DNA of 64,000 bases. It comes from Nothophaeocryptopus gaeumannii (Eukaryota > Ascomycota > Dothideomycetes > Mycosphaerellales > Mycosphaerellaceae). Where the stretch lies: the NCBI GenBank assembly GCA_031771865.1, contig JASISA010000040.1, forward strand, positions 682,001 through 746,000. Reading direction: 5' to 3'. Of this stretch, positions 43,925 to 54,243 are shown piece after piece; position 1 is the stretch's first letter, and each line of letters opens with the position of its first letter. The notes beneath the pieces were generated by a model that searched no databases, was not told the DNA's origin, and saw only the letters and a program-made list of their open reading frames with translations. A program made the translations under genes and the position numbers.

Positions 43925-45992
43925 CTACCTCTGGTCAAAAGCATTGCCTCGTGCGATACTGCCTCCTGCATCGCCCAACCCTTCTACGGGTCGGTTGTAT
44001 GACCAGCCAGCAAACTGTTGCTGCATCGTCTGCGAGAGCATCGGGCCGTCAACGTACGAATCTGTGGGTGCTTCTGATGTGAACTCCTTGTCGAAGTTCG
44101 CAGTATCCAGCTCGTCCACGACGCTTGGCTTGAAGCTGGGCTCATATTTGCGATCAAGAAGCTTACGCCAGTCGATGCTGTGGAAGAACGGGTGCGCCTA
44201 AAACGAGTCAGTACTGATCGATTATTTTGTTTTCCATCCTTCTCTCACCTTGATCTCAGCAGCGCCGTTGGCGCCTAATCGCTTCGTGGCATCACGGTCA
44301 AGAAGTCTTGTGAGGAGGTCTCGCGCCGCTGGAGGTACGATCTCTGGGCCTGGGAAGTGCAACGGCTCCGATAGAATCTTGCGGTACATCTCATTGGTGT
44401 TCTCGTCGTAGAATGGTGGCAGTCCAGTTAACATCTCGTAAAGCAGTACACCAAGAGTCCACCAGTCGACGGCCTTCGTGTAGCCTTGCCCATGCAGAAG
44501 CTCTGGAGCGAGGTACTCTGGGGTACCGCAGAACGTGTTTGTCTTGTCCTCATCCTTCATATCCAACTTGCAGAGGCCAAAATCGCACAGAGCAATGTGT
44601 CCCACGTAATCCACGAGAATATTTTCTGGCTTCAGATCTCGATAGATGACGCCGAAGCCGTGCAAGCATTCCAACGCACACAGAAGTTCAGCTGCGTAGA
44701 ATCTCGACCTGTTAATGTCGAATCGCTGCTCTTTCTGCAAGTGGTGGAATAGCTCTCCGCCGTTCACGAAGGCCAACACCAGGTATAGCTTGTCGGGCGA
44801 TTGAAAGGAAAATTTCAAAGGAACGATAAAGGGGTTGTTGATCTGCGCCAGAACTGAGCGCTCGGCCAGTGTATGCGCGACTTCGGATCGGGAGATGATG
44901 TGTTGCTTTCGGATCGTCTTGAGCGCGTAGATTCGGTTGGTGTCTTTCTTCATGACCTGCATGACCTTACCAAAGCTACCCTTTCCAACGACCTTCAGCA
45001 GGTCAAAGTCCTCAACTTTGAGTGACCGTTGGCGGTTCTCGACAAACTTGACACCCAGTCTCAGGTTGCCGGTACCAAATTGGACGTCATGCCATTGAAT
45101 TCCCGACACTGACCCATTGCCTGCTTGGGGTGGAGGCATGGTCTTGTCCTTCTTGTCCTTGCTGCCCGAGCTTGAAGTTGGCGGTTGTGATGCTCCTGTC
45201 TGTGCATCTTCACTGAATGTGGGATTGATGCGCACGGTGCCTATGAAGATGTCTTGCTGTCGGTTCTGGGTTGGCGAATTGGGGTTGCGAATATAGAGGG
45301 AGATGTTCAACTCCGTCGATCGACTGACATCGAACTTGTACTGGGTGCTCTCTCCACCCCAGACTGGGTTCTCGGGCGTGCCGGAGACAGCATTGACAAA
45401 GACTTGCTGTTTGTCAAAGTCCACCAGCGCGTAGGGCAAGAATTTGCTGCTGTATCGGCCGTGTGTAGAAGGCATATTGTTGATTCCACCTCCACTGGCG
45501 GACGTGGGCCTGAAGCCTCCTTGTTGGCTTGACCCTGGGCGCGCGCTGTTGCCGCCCATATAGCTACTGGCGAATGATCCCGTGCTCATGCTTCCGCCAT
45601 GTCCGGGGCGTGCTGAGAACATCTGCTCATTGCCCGGTGGCAGACTGAAGCCCTTCCCTTCGTGGAGTGTGAGGATCAAGATACCTGGTTTGGCGGGGGC
45701 GGCGGTCGCTGTAGCCATCTGTTCGGAGGCAGCGATGCCTTGCGGGTCGGAGCCATTGGATGCGGTGGTGGTCTGAGATAGCGTGCTCGGCGTGTGAGTT
45801 CCTGGCGTAGTCGTCCCTGACGGCGACTTCTGTGCCTGGTCGGAGATTGTGGATTGGGAGGAGGAGCGAGAGAAGGTGTTGGAGAACGGCGCCCCGAGGT
45901 GGGTCTCCTTGAGTTCTGGTACATATCAGCGATGAGTTCCATCAGTCAGCCTATTGCACAGCCGGCGTACTCTTGGTCAACTTCCACGACAT
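43925..45992 (-). CDS. YPK1: AGC-family protein kinase, Ypk1/SGK type
   Basis: Serine/threonine kinase acting downstream of TORC2 and Pkh1 in sphingolipid and plasma-membrane homeostasis. Exon 1 is only 22 coding nt (45992-45971), then a 55-bp intron, exon 2 45915-44249, a 51-bp intron, exon 3 44197-43925; 653 residues. Spliced N-terminus MSWKLTKKLKETHLG is the fungal Ypk1 signature. A Ser/Thr-rich stretch and a C2-like region (GILILTLHEGKGFSLP, then YALVDFDKQQVFVNAV) precede the kinase domain (about residues 312-570): GKGSFGKV, YRDLKPENI, DFGLCKL and activation loop TFCGTPEYLAPE. The C-terminal AGC extension in exon 3 carries a turn motif region (TDSYVDGP) and hydrophobic motif QFAGWSY. Without the small first exon the N-terminus is frameshifted. 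Confidence 0.95.
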
Positions 45993-47580
45993 GATGTGCG
46001 TTGTGTTGTTTGTGTGGTGGATGGTGGGGGAGATGTCAAGATGGCGGAGACCAGCGCGAGCCTAGAAGACGGCAGTAGGGCCTCGCTCCACGTGGACGTC
46101 GAGTCTCTTTCGGTTCTCGGTCCCTGACGTCCGCCGTATGAATTGCAGTTGACTGTGGCCCTGAACGCGCTGCGGTGGAGCGGCGTGTGGTCTAGTCGCG
46201 CGGCGCAGCAATGAGGCAGTGTTGTCTACCCGAGTCCGTATTCAAAGAGGTGCTTGGTAATCGTGAATAACGCGACCTCTATCTTTGACTTCCTGCAGAG
46301 GAATGTTCTCAGCACGATGGTCCTCACAAGCACGGAGCAATGCAGCTGATAAATGTTATTCGGACACTCTGCACACGCAATCAGCTCGTGCTGGCACTCT
46401 CAAACTACTAGGGGGACGAAACAATGTGGGTGGTAGGGCTGAGCTTAATCTCTACATACGAGGCAATTAACAGGCATTGATTGCTCTATTTGCCTATTCA
46501 ACATGCCACCAATCTCTTACTGTTCCCGAGTAGTACCTTGGGCGTACTTTCATACTCGATATTGAAGCATGCAGTTTGCAATGAGGCGACCTCTAGATTC
46601 GACTCTCCAAGCCCTCTCCCCAATGCCTAACCCGAGACCATGCCCGCCTGTGCGCTCTTGACTTACGTAGAGCGCCAAGGCCCTGCCTTGTGCTCTCGTA
46701 GAGTCGCAAATTGAATGTGACTTTGCCACTAGACCCATGGCTCATGCCGAGTAGTCGCCTGCTCGTTTACATACGTCTCTCGCGCGAGTGGTTGGTTCGG
46801 CCGGCGGGAGTCACGATCAGCCGCGCTTTCGTGTTGAGGTCGGAAAACATGACCTGAGCCTCCTCACATCGTATCAACTGTGGATGACCTTCGTGGTGAT
46901 TGGCACCTTTCGAATGCGAGAATGCAAGATATCAATGCCAGATGGTGTCCTTCCTCCTGGATCTTGATTCTGATAATATGACCCTGGAGTGGCACTTTAG
47001 GGAGTCTTCACGCTTCAGGCTACCACTTGCACGATAATGCATTTCTGCGCGGTAAAGGCGGTTTTCGAAGAGATTTCCAACACGAAGCAACTTTGGTGAG
47101 CTGCGCTGCCAGATGGTCGATCATCCAGATATGGCTACTTCCATGGGAGATGCACAAATGGCCTTCGGGGCATTTATACGAATCTGTGCAAATTAGATCC
47201 GGGATATCGATGGGTATGCCTCAAAGCCTAGTCGAGTAGACATGAGTCTCAATGGTTTCAGACGCAACAGCGTGTAAATTCAAGTCGGCCGCAGGGAGCG
47301 TAAATGTGGAGATGAGATTATTGAGAGTGAAAGTGAGGCTGTGTGAGAGTGAGCAGGCTCCCCTCATTAGAGTAGGGTTTAAGCTTCAAAGCATGGTCCT
47401 TCCCGCCGCATGGATCATTCCGACTCCACAACTTGGGAATCACATCCGACTCCAAGCGCCTCGTCGCCTCTCACTTGCACAAACAACCCTTGACCAAGGT
47501 GAATCCGAACGTGCAGGAGGATTGGAGGTGAATACTTTGATAATCAGCATTGCATCGCGCTTGCGTGAGCTGCGCCTGGC
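45993..47580. other. Divergent intergenic region, YPK1 / ADA2, 1.6 kb
   Basis: Both promoters must lie here. Short frames (46285-46470, 46738-46550, 47027-47239, 47252-47590) show no domain. No RNA gene or repeat is recognised. Confidence 0.4.
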
Positions 47581-49195
47581 ATGGGTATGACAATAGACCG
47601 CGCAAGCTTCGAGACGCTGGGAGCACTCACTAACCGTGGGCGTGCCAGGTTTAATCACCAAGGCGAAAGGCGCGCCAAAGTCGGACTCGAATGGCGGCGG
47701 TGGCGGTATTAAATACATATGCAACGTATGTAGCAACGACATCACTGCGACCGTGCGCATCAGATGCGCGAGCAAGAGCTGCCCCGATTACGACCTCTGC
47801 GTCCCATGCTTCTCCCAAGGCGCGTCGAACCTGCACCACAACCCTCGCGAACACCCGTACCAGGTCATAGAACCCCATAGTATCCCAATCTTTGACGAGG
47901 AGTGGGGCGCCGACGAGGAGCTGCTGCTGTTGGAGGGTGCGGAGCAGTATGGACTAGGCAGCTTCGCGGATATCGCAGACCACATCGGTGGTTACCGAGA
48001 GAAAGATGAGGTTCGCGATCATTACATCAATACCTACATTGAGAATACTCCCAACTTTCCCCTGCCTCGGCTTGCCGATCCGAAGGACAAGAGCCTGAGC
48101 GAACGAATACCTCGAGAAGAGTTTCAGGCGAACAAGAAGAGGCGAATAGAGGAGCGAAAGGCGAAGCTTCAAGATCAAGCGCTGACTGCGCCTGCGCCGG
48201 CCAAGCCCACATCCTCTGTTCCGAGCTGTCATGAGGTCGCCGGCTTCATGCCTGGGCGGCTGGAATTTGAGAGCGAGTACTTCAATGAGGCGGAAGAAGC
48301 TGTACAGCATATGCAGTTCTCGCCCGAGGAAGGCTTGAACCCGAATACCAAGCATTTCGACCCAGAGACAGAGCTCAAAATGGTGGTGATGACAATATAC
48401 AACGATCGGCTTACAGCACGGACAGATCGCAAGAAGGTGATCTTCAATCACAAGCTATTGGAATACCGGAAGAATATGGCTATTGAAAAGAAGCGGACGA
48501 AAGAGCAGCGAGAACTCCACAACAAATTGAAGCCGTTTGCCAGGATAATGTCCCATCCAGACTTTGTAAACTACTCGGAAGACATTGAGAAGGAGCACAA
48601 TCTGCGGCAGGCTATCACGCAGCTGCAAGACTGGCGGAGGATGCGAATCTCAACACTAACACACGGCGAGAAGTACGAGACCGAGAAGGCAGCCCGCCTA
48701 GCACGAACGTTCCCACAGCCAGGCCAATTTGATCGCTTGACCAACGGCATCCGTCCCAGCAAGCCGAACGACCGGAATCAAGGCCCTCCCGAATCATCAC
48801 AAGCAGTAGTTGAACTCACAACAAAAGCCGATCTCCCCGTACGGCTGTCTTCAGACGTGAACAAACAGCCCAACGGTGTACCTGCTGGCCAGACACCGAA
48901 ACGACCACCTCTGCAACCAATCCCCAATCTCAGTCCAGCAAATTGGGACGAGGAGAACGCGCCTGACTACCAGCTTCTGGAACCCGAAGAGCAGGACCTA
49001 TGCAGCAAGTTACGATTACATCCCAAGGCTTATATCGCCATCAAAGACGCGATTATGAGAGAGGCGATGAAGGCAGAGGGCAAGCTTAAAAAGAAAAACG
49101 TAAGGGAGATTAGCAAGATTGATACAACCAAGGGAGGCAGGATATTTGAGTTCTTCGTTGAGAATGGGTGGATTGCCAATGCGGCTAAGTCATGA
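47581..49195 (+). CDS. ADA2: SAGA/ADA transcriptional adaptor subunit
   Basis: Adaptor that activates the Gcn5 histone acetyltransferase within SAGA. The first coding exon is four bases, ATG-G at 47581-47584. An intron 47585-47648 (GTATGA...CACTAAC...GCCAG, phase 1) joins it to exon 2 (47649-49195), giving MGLITKAKGAPK, in line with the MGVI-type start of other fungal Ada2; 516 residues. Domains: ZZ zinc finger about 20-75 (YICNVCSNDI, CPDYDLCVPCF), SANT about 80-130 (DEEWGADEELLLLEGAEQYG), a central helical region with KKRTKEQRELHNKLKPFARI, and a C-terminal SWIRM domain (KLRLHPKAYIAIKDAIMREA, then GGRIFEFFVENGWI). No in-frame ATG exists in exon 2 before the ZZ finger, which supports the tiny first exon. 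Confidence 0.93.
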
Positions 49196-49629
49196 AGCTG
49201 ACTGGCATTAGCGAGGCGTAGATCAAGGTGTTGATGAAATGTACGAAGGAATGATTGGATGCACAAATGAACATATTAAGAGCAGGTGAAACCTCCAAGG
49301 AATTTTCCAATTGCTATCAAGTCTCAATTTCTCGTACCAAGCTCTGGCCTGACTCTGTCGTGCTAACGTACTTCCAGAGAGCTCTTCAATGTGTCCTTTG
49401 CGCATGTCCGGACCCATTCTGATCGAAAATCTTCCCCGATGGTATACTTCGCCTCTTCGGCTGCTCTCATTGCTGTTGCAACATGCGCTCGTGGACGACT
49501 CAACCTTGTACGATGCCCCCCGGTGCAACATATGGGCAATGAGCTAGCCCCTAACGATCGCATTTGGAATCCATTCGTCTTCGCCACGCAGGCATTATCC
49601 TATCCGTGCGTCCCTATCGTCCACTCTTC
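49196..49629. other. Convergent intergenic region
   Basis: 3' flanks of ADA2 (plus) and of the 2EXR-like gene (minus). Short frames here lack similarity. Confidence 0.4.
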
Positions 49630-50520
49630 TCATGAGTTGGGGCCCTCTCCCGCACGCTTCGCGTCCTCCGCTTGAGTCCACTCTTCCTCGGACAACCGCT
49701 TGTAGATGTCCCGATTCCAGACCGAAGCGCACCGAAGTAGCATCAGAGCAACGTGGCTTCCTTTTGGCCTCCACTTCTCAAGCTTGTCGGCGTCTTCATT
49801 AGCTTGACGCTGCTCCTGGAAGATCGCCCGTCCGAAGTCAGTCTCGTGAAGTAAAGGCTGAGTCTCAACCTTGACGCGCTGCTGGCCGTCAAGGCTGGAA
49901 TAGATGTGTTGCGTGCTTTGACGGGTGACGCGAACGCGGCGGAGGTTGACAATGTCTCGACCTGCTACGTCTCTAATCCAGGTGTCGAAGAAGGATTCGG
50001 CATACGCGGCGTCGCAGAATGGAATGCCTGGACGACCGTAATCCTCGTACATCCTGAGCTGGAAACGAATCTCGAAGCATCTGAAGAAGAATGGGCGCAA
50101 CTCGTTTCGTAGCTGTCGCGAGACTTGCGTAAGAGTCGGCAGTCGGTTTCGCTGGCCTCGTAGCACGACTTGGATTGCACGGAGCTCTTCCAGCTGGTTC
50201 TCGAACACCCTCTGGCGTAGCTCGAGCGAAAGGCGCATGAAGGGGAATGGTGCTGCACGAGCGCGGCGCTCAGCCAGCAACTTGGGCGCGTTGAGAAATA
50301 TGGGTGAGGGAAGGCGGAGCAGAATTTTGACATGGACGTGGGCTAAGATGATGGTGGCGGCTTCTGCAGTGCGAGCTTTGTAATCTAGAGAGTTCTCTCG
50401 ATGGTCGGTGAGGTAATGCTCGGCGCCGGGCTTCTCATGTCGAGTCTTGTTGAAGATTGCGATTCGCCATGTGTCGAAGTTGCCTTCGCGGAGCAGTGAG
50501 GGAGGCAACGATGCCGCCAT
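49630..50520 (-). CDS. 2EXR/F-box-like family protein, intact copy
   Basis: Intronless 296-residue protein. The frame is open further upstream, but the ATG at 50520 aligns with the start of copy 2. N-terminal module: REGNFDTWRIAIFNKTRH, then HYLTDHRENS and a helix EAATIILAHVHVKILLRL. Next comes the 2EXR-like/F-box-like core FPFMRLSLELRQRVFENQ, then LPTLTQVSRQLRNELRPFFF, the usual follow-on motif of this group (proline-leucine-T-x-V-S-R-Q-L-R-x-E). The C-terminal half is charged and helical. Such cores are thought to contact Skp1 or other partners, but no function is established. Three related, disrupted copies lie on the same strand in this window (35.3-36.3, 40.3-40.9 and 50.9-51.8 kb). The 362 bp between this gene and copy 3 hold its promoter. 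Confidence 0.75.
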   Translation of the reverse strand: MAASLPPSLLREGNFDTWRIAIFNKTRHEKPGAEHYLTDHRENSLDYKARTAEAATIILAHVHVKILLRLPSPIFLNAPKLLAERRARAAPFPFMRLSLELRQRVFENQLEELRAIQVVLRGQRNRLPTLTQVSRQLRNELRPFFFRCFEIRFQLRMYEDYGRPGIPFCDAAYAESFFDTWIRDVAGRDIVNLRRVRVTRQSTQHIYSSLDGQQRVKVETQPLLHETDFGRAIFQEQRQANEDADKLEKWRPKGSHVALMLLRCASVWNRDIYKRLSEEEWTQAEDAKRAGEGPNS

Positions 50521-50882
50521 GGCTGACCTGGGTCTTGGACCTTGTGATGAGAATGACGTTTTGCAGAGAAGACAGACGGTTGGTAGGTGGAAAAGTGGGC
50601 GGGTCAAGCTTGGGCGGCAACTGCCCGATTGGCCGGAGTCTTGCATGTGAAAGTGACGTTTCGCTGCAGTTCCGAAAGCGACGAAATTCGAAACACCGTC
50701 CTCTGAAGGCAGCTCCGTGGGTCATACAGTTTTCCACATGTGACGATTTCGCCAGTCGCCCCAGCGCCAGCATCTCGCCGTCTTCATTGCGACTCTATGT
50801 GGACTGCACCGCCTGCTCTTCCAGCCCCCTTAGTGCTGGGCTTCAAAGCCGAAAACAGAACACAATCAATCATTCCTCGTCG

Positions 50883-51759
50883 TCAGATATCACCTATCTC
50901 AGCCCAATTGTCGTCGTTCTCGAGTTTGTCGTACTCCCACAATTTGGGGTTGGAAACCAGCGCCATGATGATTGACTTGCCTATGATCGGAAGCCGAGCG
51001 AGATTGATCGTCCGCCGAACTTGGTAAATGTGCTCAAGCAGCATCTGTTTGTACCTCTCAACTGGCTTTGAATCGACGCCATCGTCCATCTTGTCTCCAC
51101 ACTTCAGCTGCAGGCCATCCTTGACGCTGTATGAGACCTGTAAGCGTCAGCAGCGTCCTTTCTCGTTCTCGATTTGGTATTCGATTTTGCGTAGGTAGGG
51201 TGCTCGATCACGAACAATGCTGTCCAGCCAAGGACTCAAGATCTCCTGAACGGATCTGCGTGGTTGGTTGTCATTTTTCTCGTACATGACCACGACAAAG
51301 TCGGCTTCGGAGAAGTAGACTGGGCTCGACTCTCGCCTGAGTTCTGCGCTGCTACGGAGGAGGTGTGGCAGAGGTGTCCTCTCATGGCCGATCCATTGCG
51401 TGGCTGAGTCTCGGACAGTGTAGCTATAGACGCGGTTGCGCAACTCAGCCGGGAGATCTAAATGTCGGAAATGAGCGGCGTGCCTTCTGAGGATCTCCAA
51501 AAGCTGTGTTGCCGTCAAATTGGAGAGTGTGACGGGCAGCCTTTCCAGAATGTCGCAACTGAGTTGGCTTTTGATAAGTTTGAGCGCCTTTGCACCACCG
51601 ATACCCCTGAGTTGCAAGCCGCTATCTCCCTATGATGTCCAAAAATCTCAAGCCGTCGAGTCGTAAGAGGGCGTCCATGCGGTTTTGCTACCCGTCATAA
51701 TTGCTGCCAACGTAGAGGCGGCCGCTCAGAGTGAGGTCCCCGTCTCTCGCTTGGGCCAT
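50883..51759 (-). pseudogene. 2EXR/F-box-like family member, disrupted (copy 3)
   Basis: Begins with an ATG at 51759 and a short N-terminus ending SNYDG. A TAG at 51690-51688 then replaces the tryptophan of the N-[FWY]-[DT]-x-W motif seen in the intact copy. A second TAG lies at 51624-51622. The frame then shifts to one with LSNLTATQLLEIL, the core HFRHLDLPAELRNRVYSYTV and PHLLRSSAELRRESSPVYF. This frame meets a TGA at 51149-51147 (NEKGRC, stop, RLQVSYSVKDG) and is open again for 87 codons to the TGA at 50883. No plausible donor upstream removes the 51149 stop without deleting conserved sequence. It lies directly upstream of the intact copy on the same strand, as a tandem duplicate would. Confidence 0.65.
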
Positions 51760-52062
51760 CGTCGACGTGACCGTGTTCGTTCAGTGGTTGGCACAGCGTC
51801 TGAGCGGATTGACGAGTGTAGAAATGTGTCTTGTAGTGACGGAAGCAGGACTGAGATGCACTTGAATCTCAGTCTTTCGTAATGCAATGCGCACGGACGG
51901 TGTCACAAGTGATTGCTTCAAATGCAGCAGTGATGCAGGTTCCGGTCTAGATAGCACGTGGTGTGCCTCATTGGTAGTATCAGATGCACAAACGTAAATT
52001 TTCCGCAACGCGTTCGTGCAGATGATATTTGCAGATTCTCTTTCACACTCACTTACATCTGA
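51760..52062. other. Intergenic region
   Basis: 303 bp with no supported gene, between the 2EXR-like copy 3 and the nitroreductase gene, both on the minus strand. Confidence 0.4.
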
Positions 52063-52939
52063 TTAAGACCCGAACACTTTCACTCTATCCTCAAGCGGCG
52101 CATAACTTCTGGGCCACTTCCTCTTCAACCCATTGGTCGGCTCTCCAAACACGAGTTGAGAATTCAATTTCCTAGTACAGATTTAGAGACTATTATCAGA
52201 GCGGTCTGTTAGAGTCTTACCATGGCGCAGGAAGATTCCACTTCTTCGTCACTTCCTCCTCAAACTCTTGCATAAAGTTGAAGTGCTGCAAGTTGCACCC
52301 GAGACCTTCGAGCTCCAGCGCAGTCCAGGCTAAATATTGATTCTGCAAAATTTCGAGCATCAGTCACGTCTCTGTTTCTGCGAGGAAGCAAGCTCCGTTG
52401 GCAAGACTTACCATGCCAGACGATTGATCCGCCCATTGAGGGACAAGATGTCCAAATAAAGGATTCTTAGCCGCAAGGCCATCTAAAGCATCCTGGTCTT
52501 CGAACCATCTGCATGACAGGTTACGATCAGTACACTACTTGATGGGCATTTCTTCTTTAAAGTACTCACAAGACTGTTCCATAAGCCGCGCTAAATCCAG
52601 AGACCATCTTGCCTAACATCTTGTCATATGCCTCGGGATGCGTCTTCTTCGCAACACTGTCTGCCAAAGACCTAGGTCAAAGACTCGTGTCAACATCATG
52701 CTCCTGGCACAGAAAATGGTCCCCCCGGCTTACCATAGAGCATCATGATCGTCTTTGAGCAAAATCACAGCGCGCGTGCTCTGGACATTGAATGAAGATG
52801 GCACATGCTTGACGGCCTGATTGATTAGCTCATGAATACGAGAGTCAGGAATGGGAGATTTCTTTGACAGCTCGTAGCAGGAGAGGCGTGTTTCGGCTGC
52901 GCTGTACAGGGACTCCGTTGTTGCTGTGGAGGAAGACAT
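52063..52939 (-). CDS. HBN1: HBN1-type nitroreductase
   Basis: FMN-dependent nitroreductase-fold protein similar to yeast Hbn1/Frm2, linked to oxidative and lipid stress responses. Five exons are needed: 52939-52734, 52671-52570, 52508-52412, 52342-52221, 52171-52063, with introns of 62, 61, 69 and 49 bp, all GT..AG; 211 residues. Conserved sequence appears only after splicing: YELSKKSPIPDSRI, SSFNVQSTRAVILL (flavin phosphate contact region), MVSGFSAAYGTVLWFEDQ, PLFGHLVPQWADQSSGM, YLAWTALELEGLGCNLQHF and the C-terminal LVFGEP with PLEDRVKVFG. Phases 2, 2, 0 and 2 keep the frame without conflict. The ATG at 52939 starts MSSSTATTESL. Physiological substrate unknown. Length equals the family norm. 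Confidence 0.9.
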
Positions 52940-54243
52940 CGTAATCAATGAAAACTGACTAGCTCCAATGGGCTTTGAAGTGGATGCTCGCGTAACTTTC
53001 AGAATCTTTTTCTCAGCGTGATGTTTAGTCTACTCTGGTGAGAGGTGATGTCTGTCGGAGCTCTAGGAGCTGCATGGATGGTGTGATTGTGATGACGAAA
53101 GCAGAAAGTATATCCCTTCGTGAAGACTATTGGAAACAGCTTGAACAGACCAACATGTCGATTGCCTTAATGAGCAGCCTCTTAAGGCTATACACAATCA
53201 TGCTAGGCTCTCTCGATGACTAAAGAGCACATTACCTAGTCGCCGGGCAAAGCTCTATCACATGTTGGCGAGTAGTGGTCAAGAGATTGTGCAGCAGCTG
53301 ACATTGTTAGGCTGCGGTGTGTTGTCGCTTTCCCACCCCACATCGCCAATCCCGTAGATGGCTTCCATGAAGATGCAGGCGAAGGCGAAGAGAAGGAGAA
53401 ACCGAGAAGTGTTCACTCAACGGCGACGATCGAGTGTCGCGTGCCCCTGTGGAGCCCAACCAATGGGATCGCCCGGCAGAACTGAAAATAGAGTCTTGCG
53501 GCTCTGCGGTCCAAAGCGCCACAGCAACGGTTTCGCCTTGGGTAGAAGATGGCCAAGATGGCAATGTTGGCAGGTGTCATTGACCAGGATGCTCTCACAC
53601 CGTCTTCGCGTCAGCTTCCCATTGCAGTTTGTGCTTTCTCGCGTATCAAGATGATGGATGTCGAAGCCAGCAAAATAAGGTGCACATGGGCGGCGTCGTC
53701 AGCTTGGGTGAGCACGCGACACCTCGTGCGGTTGCGGTTCCGAAGTGCAGCAGTCGCCAAGAGCGCTGATGCCGTGTATCGCGTTCGGTGAATCCTGCCT
53801 GCTACCTTCTAAGCCATGCTGATGAAACATCGCCCTCCAAACAAGTCGCTCTTTTCACGACCACTTGCTTTGCAGCATTCCCGGCGTTCGCGTCTCTTTC
53901 CTTCTGTTTCCTTACTGCTTAGCACGGCACATCTGGGCTGCTTAACACAGAGCACGCGACACCCTCGCTCCTGATCTCGATAGCTGACCAAGGGGTACGC
54001 GGACAACCCTTTGACGTGCCCAGGCACCAGGCTCAATATTCACCCCTCTTGCGAACCTACGACGTCAACGAAGTGCGCAATAAAGAACCAGATCTGATCT
54101 CGGATACGATCTCTTTGGGTCCACCTGTATGACCACACCGTTCGCAACGATCGCCAACCCTGTAGTGAATCTGGAGGTGGATCCGGGGAATACTTGGTGC
54201 CAAGAGGAAGTGAGAGAAGAAGCAACACTCAGGGAGGTCAACG
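52940..54243. other. Divergent intergenic region, 1.3 kb
   Basis: Promoters of the nitroreductase (minus) and the PAP2 gene (plus). Frames at 53307-53564 (minus) and 53358-53654 (plus) are mutually antisense and carry no domain. Confidence 0.4.

Noticed and set aside
35292..51759. Programmed stop-codon readthrough explaining the in-frame stops of the 2EXR-like copies
   Set aside because: Contexts differ (TAA-GAC, TGA-CGG, TGA-CGC, TAG-CAA) and none is the TGA-CTA signal. Frameshifts are also present, so pseudogenes are simpler.
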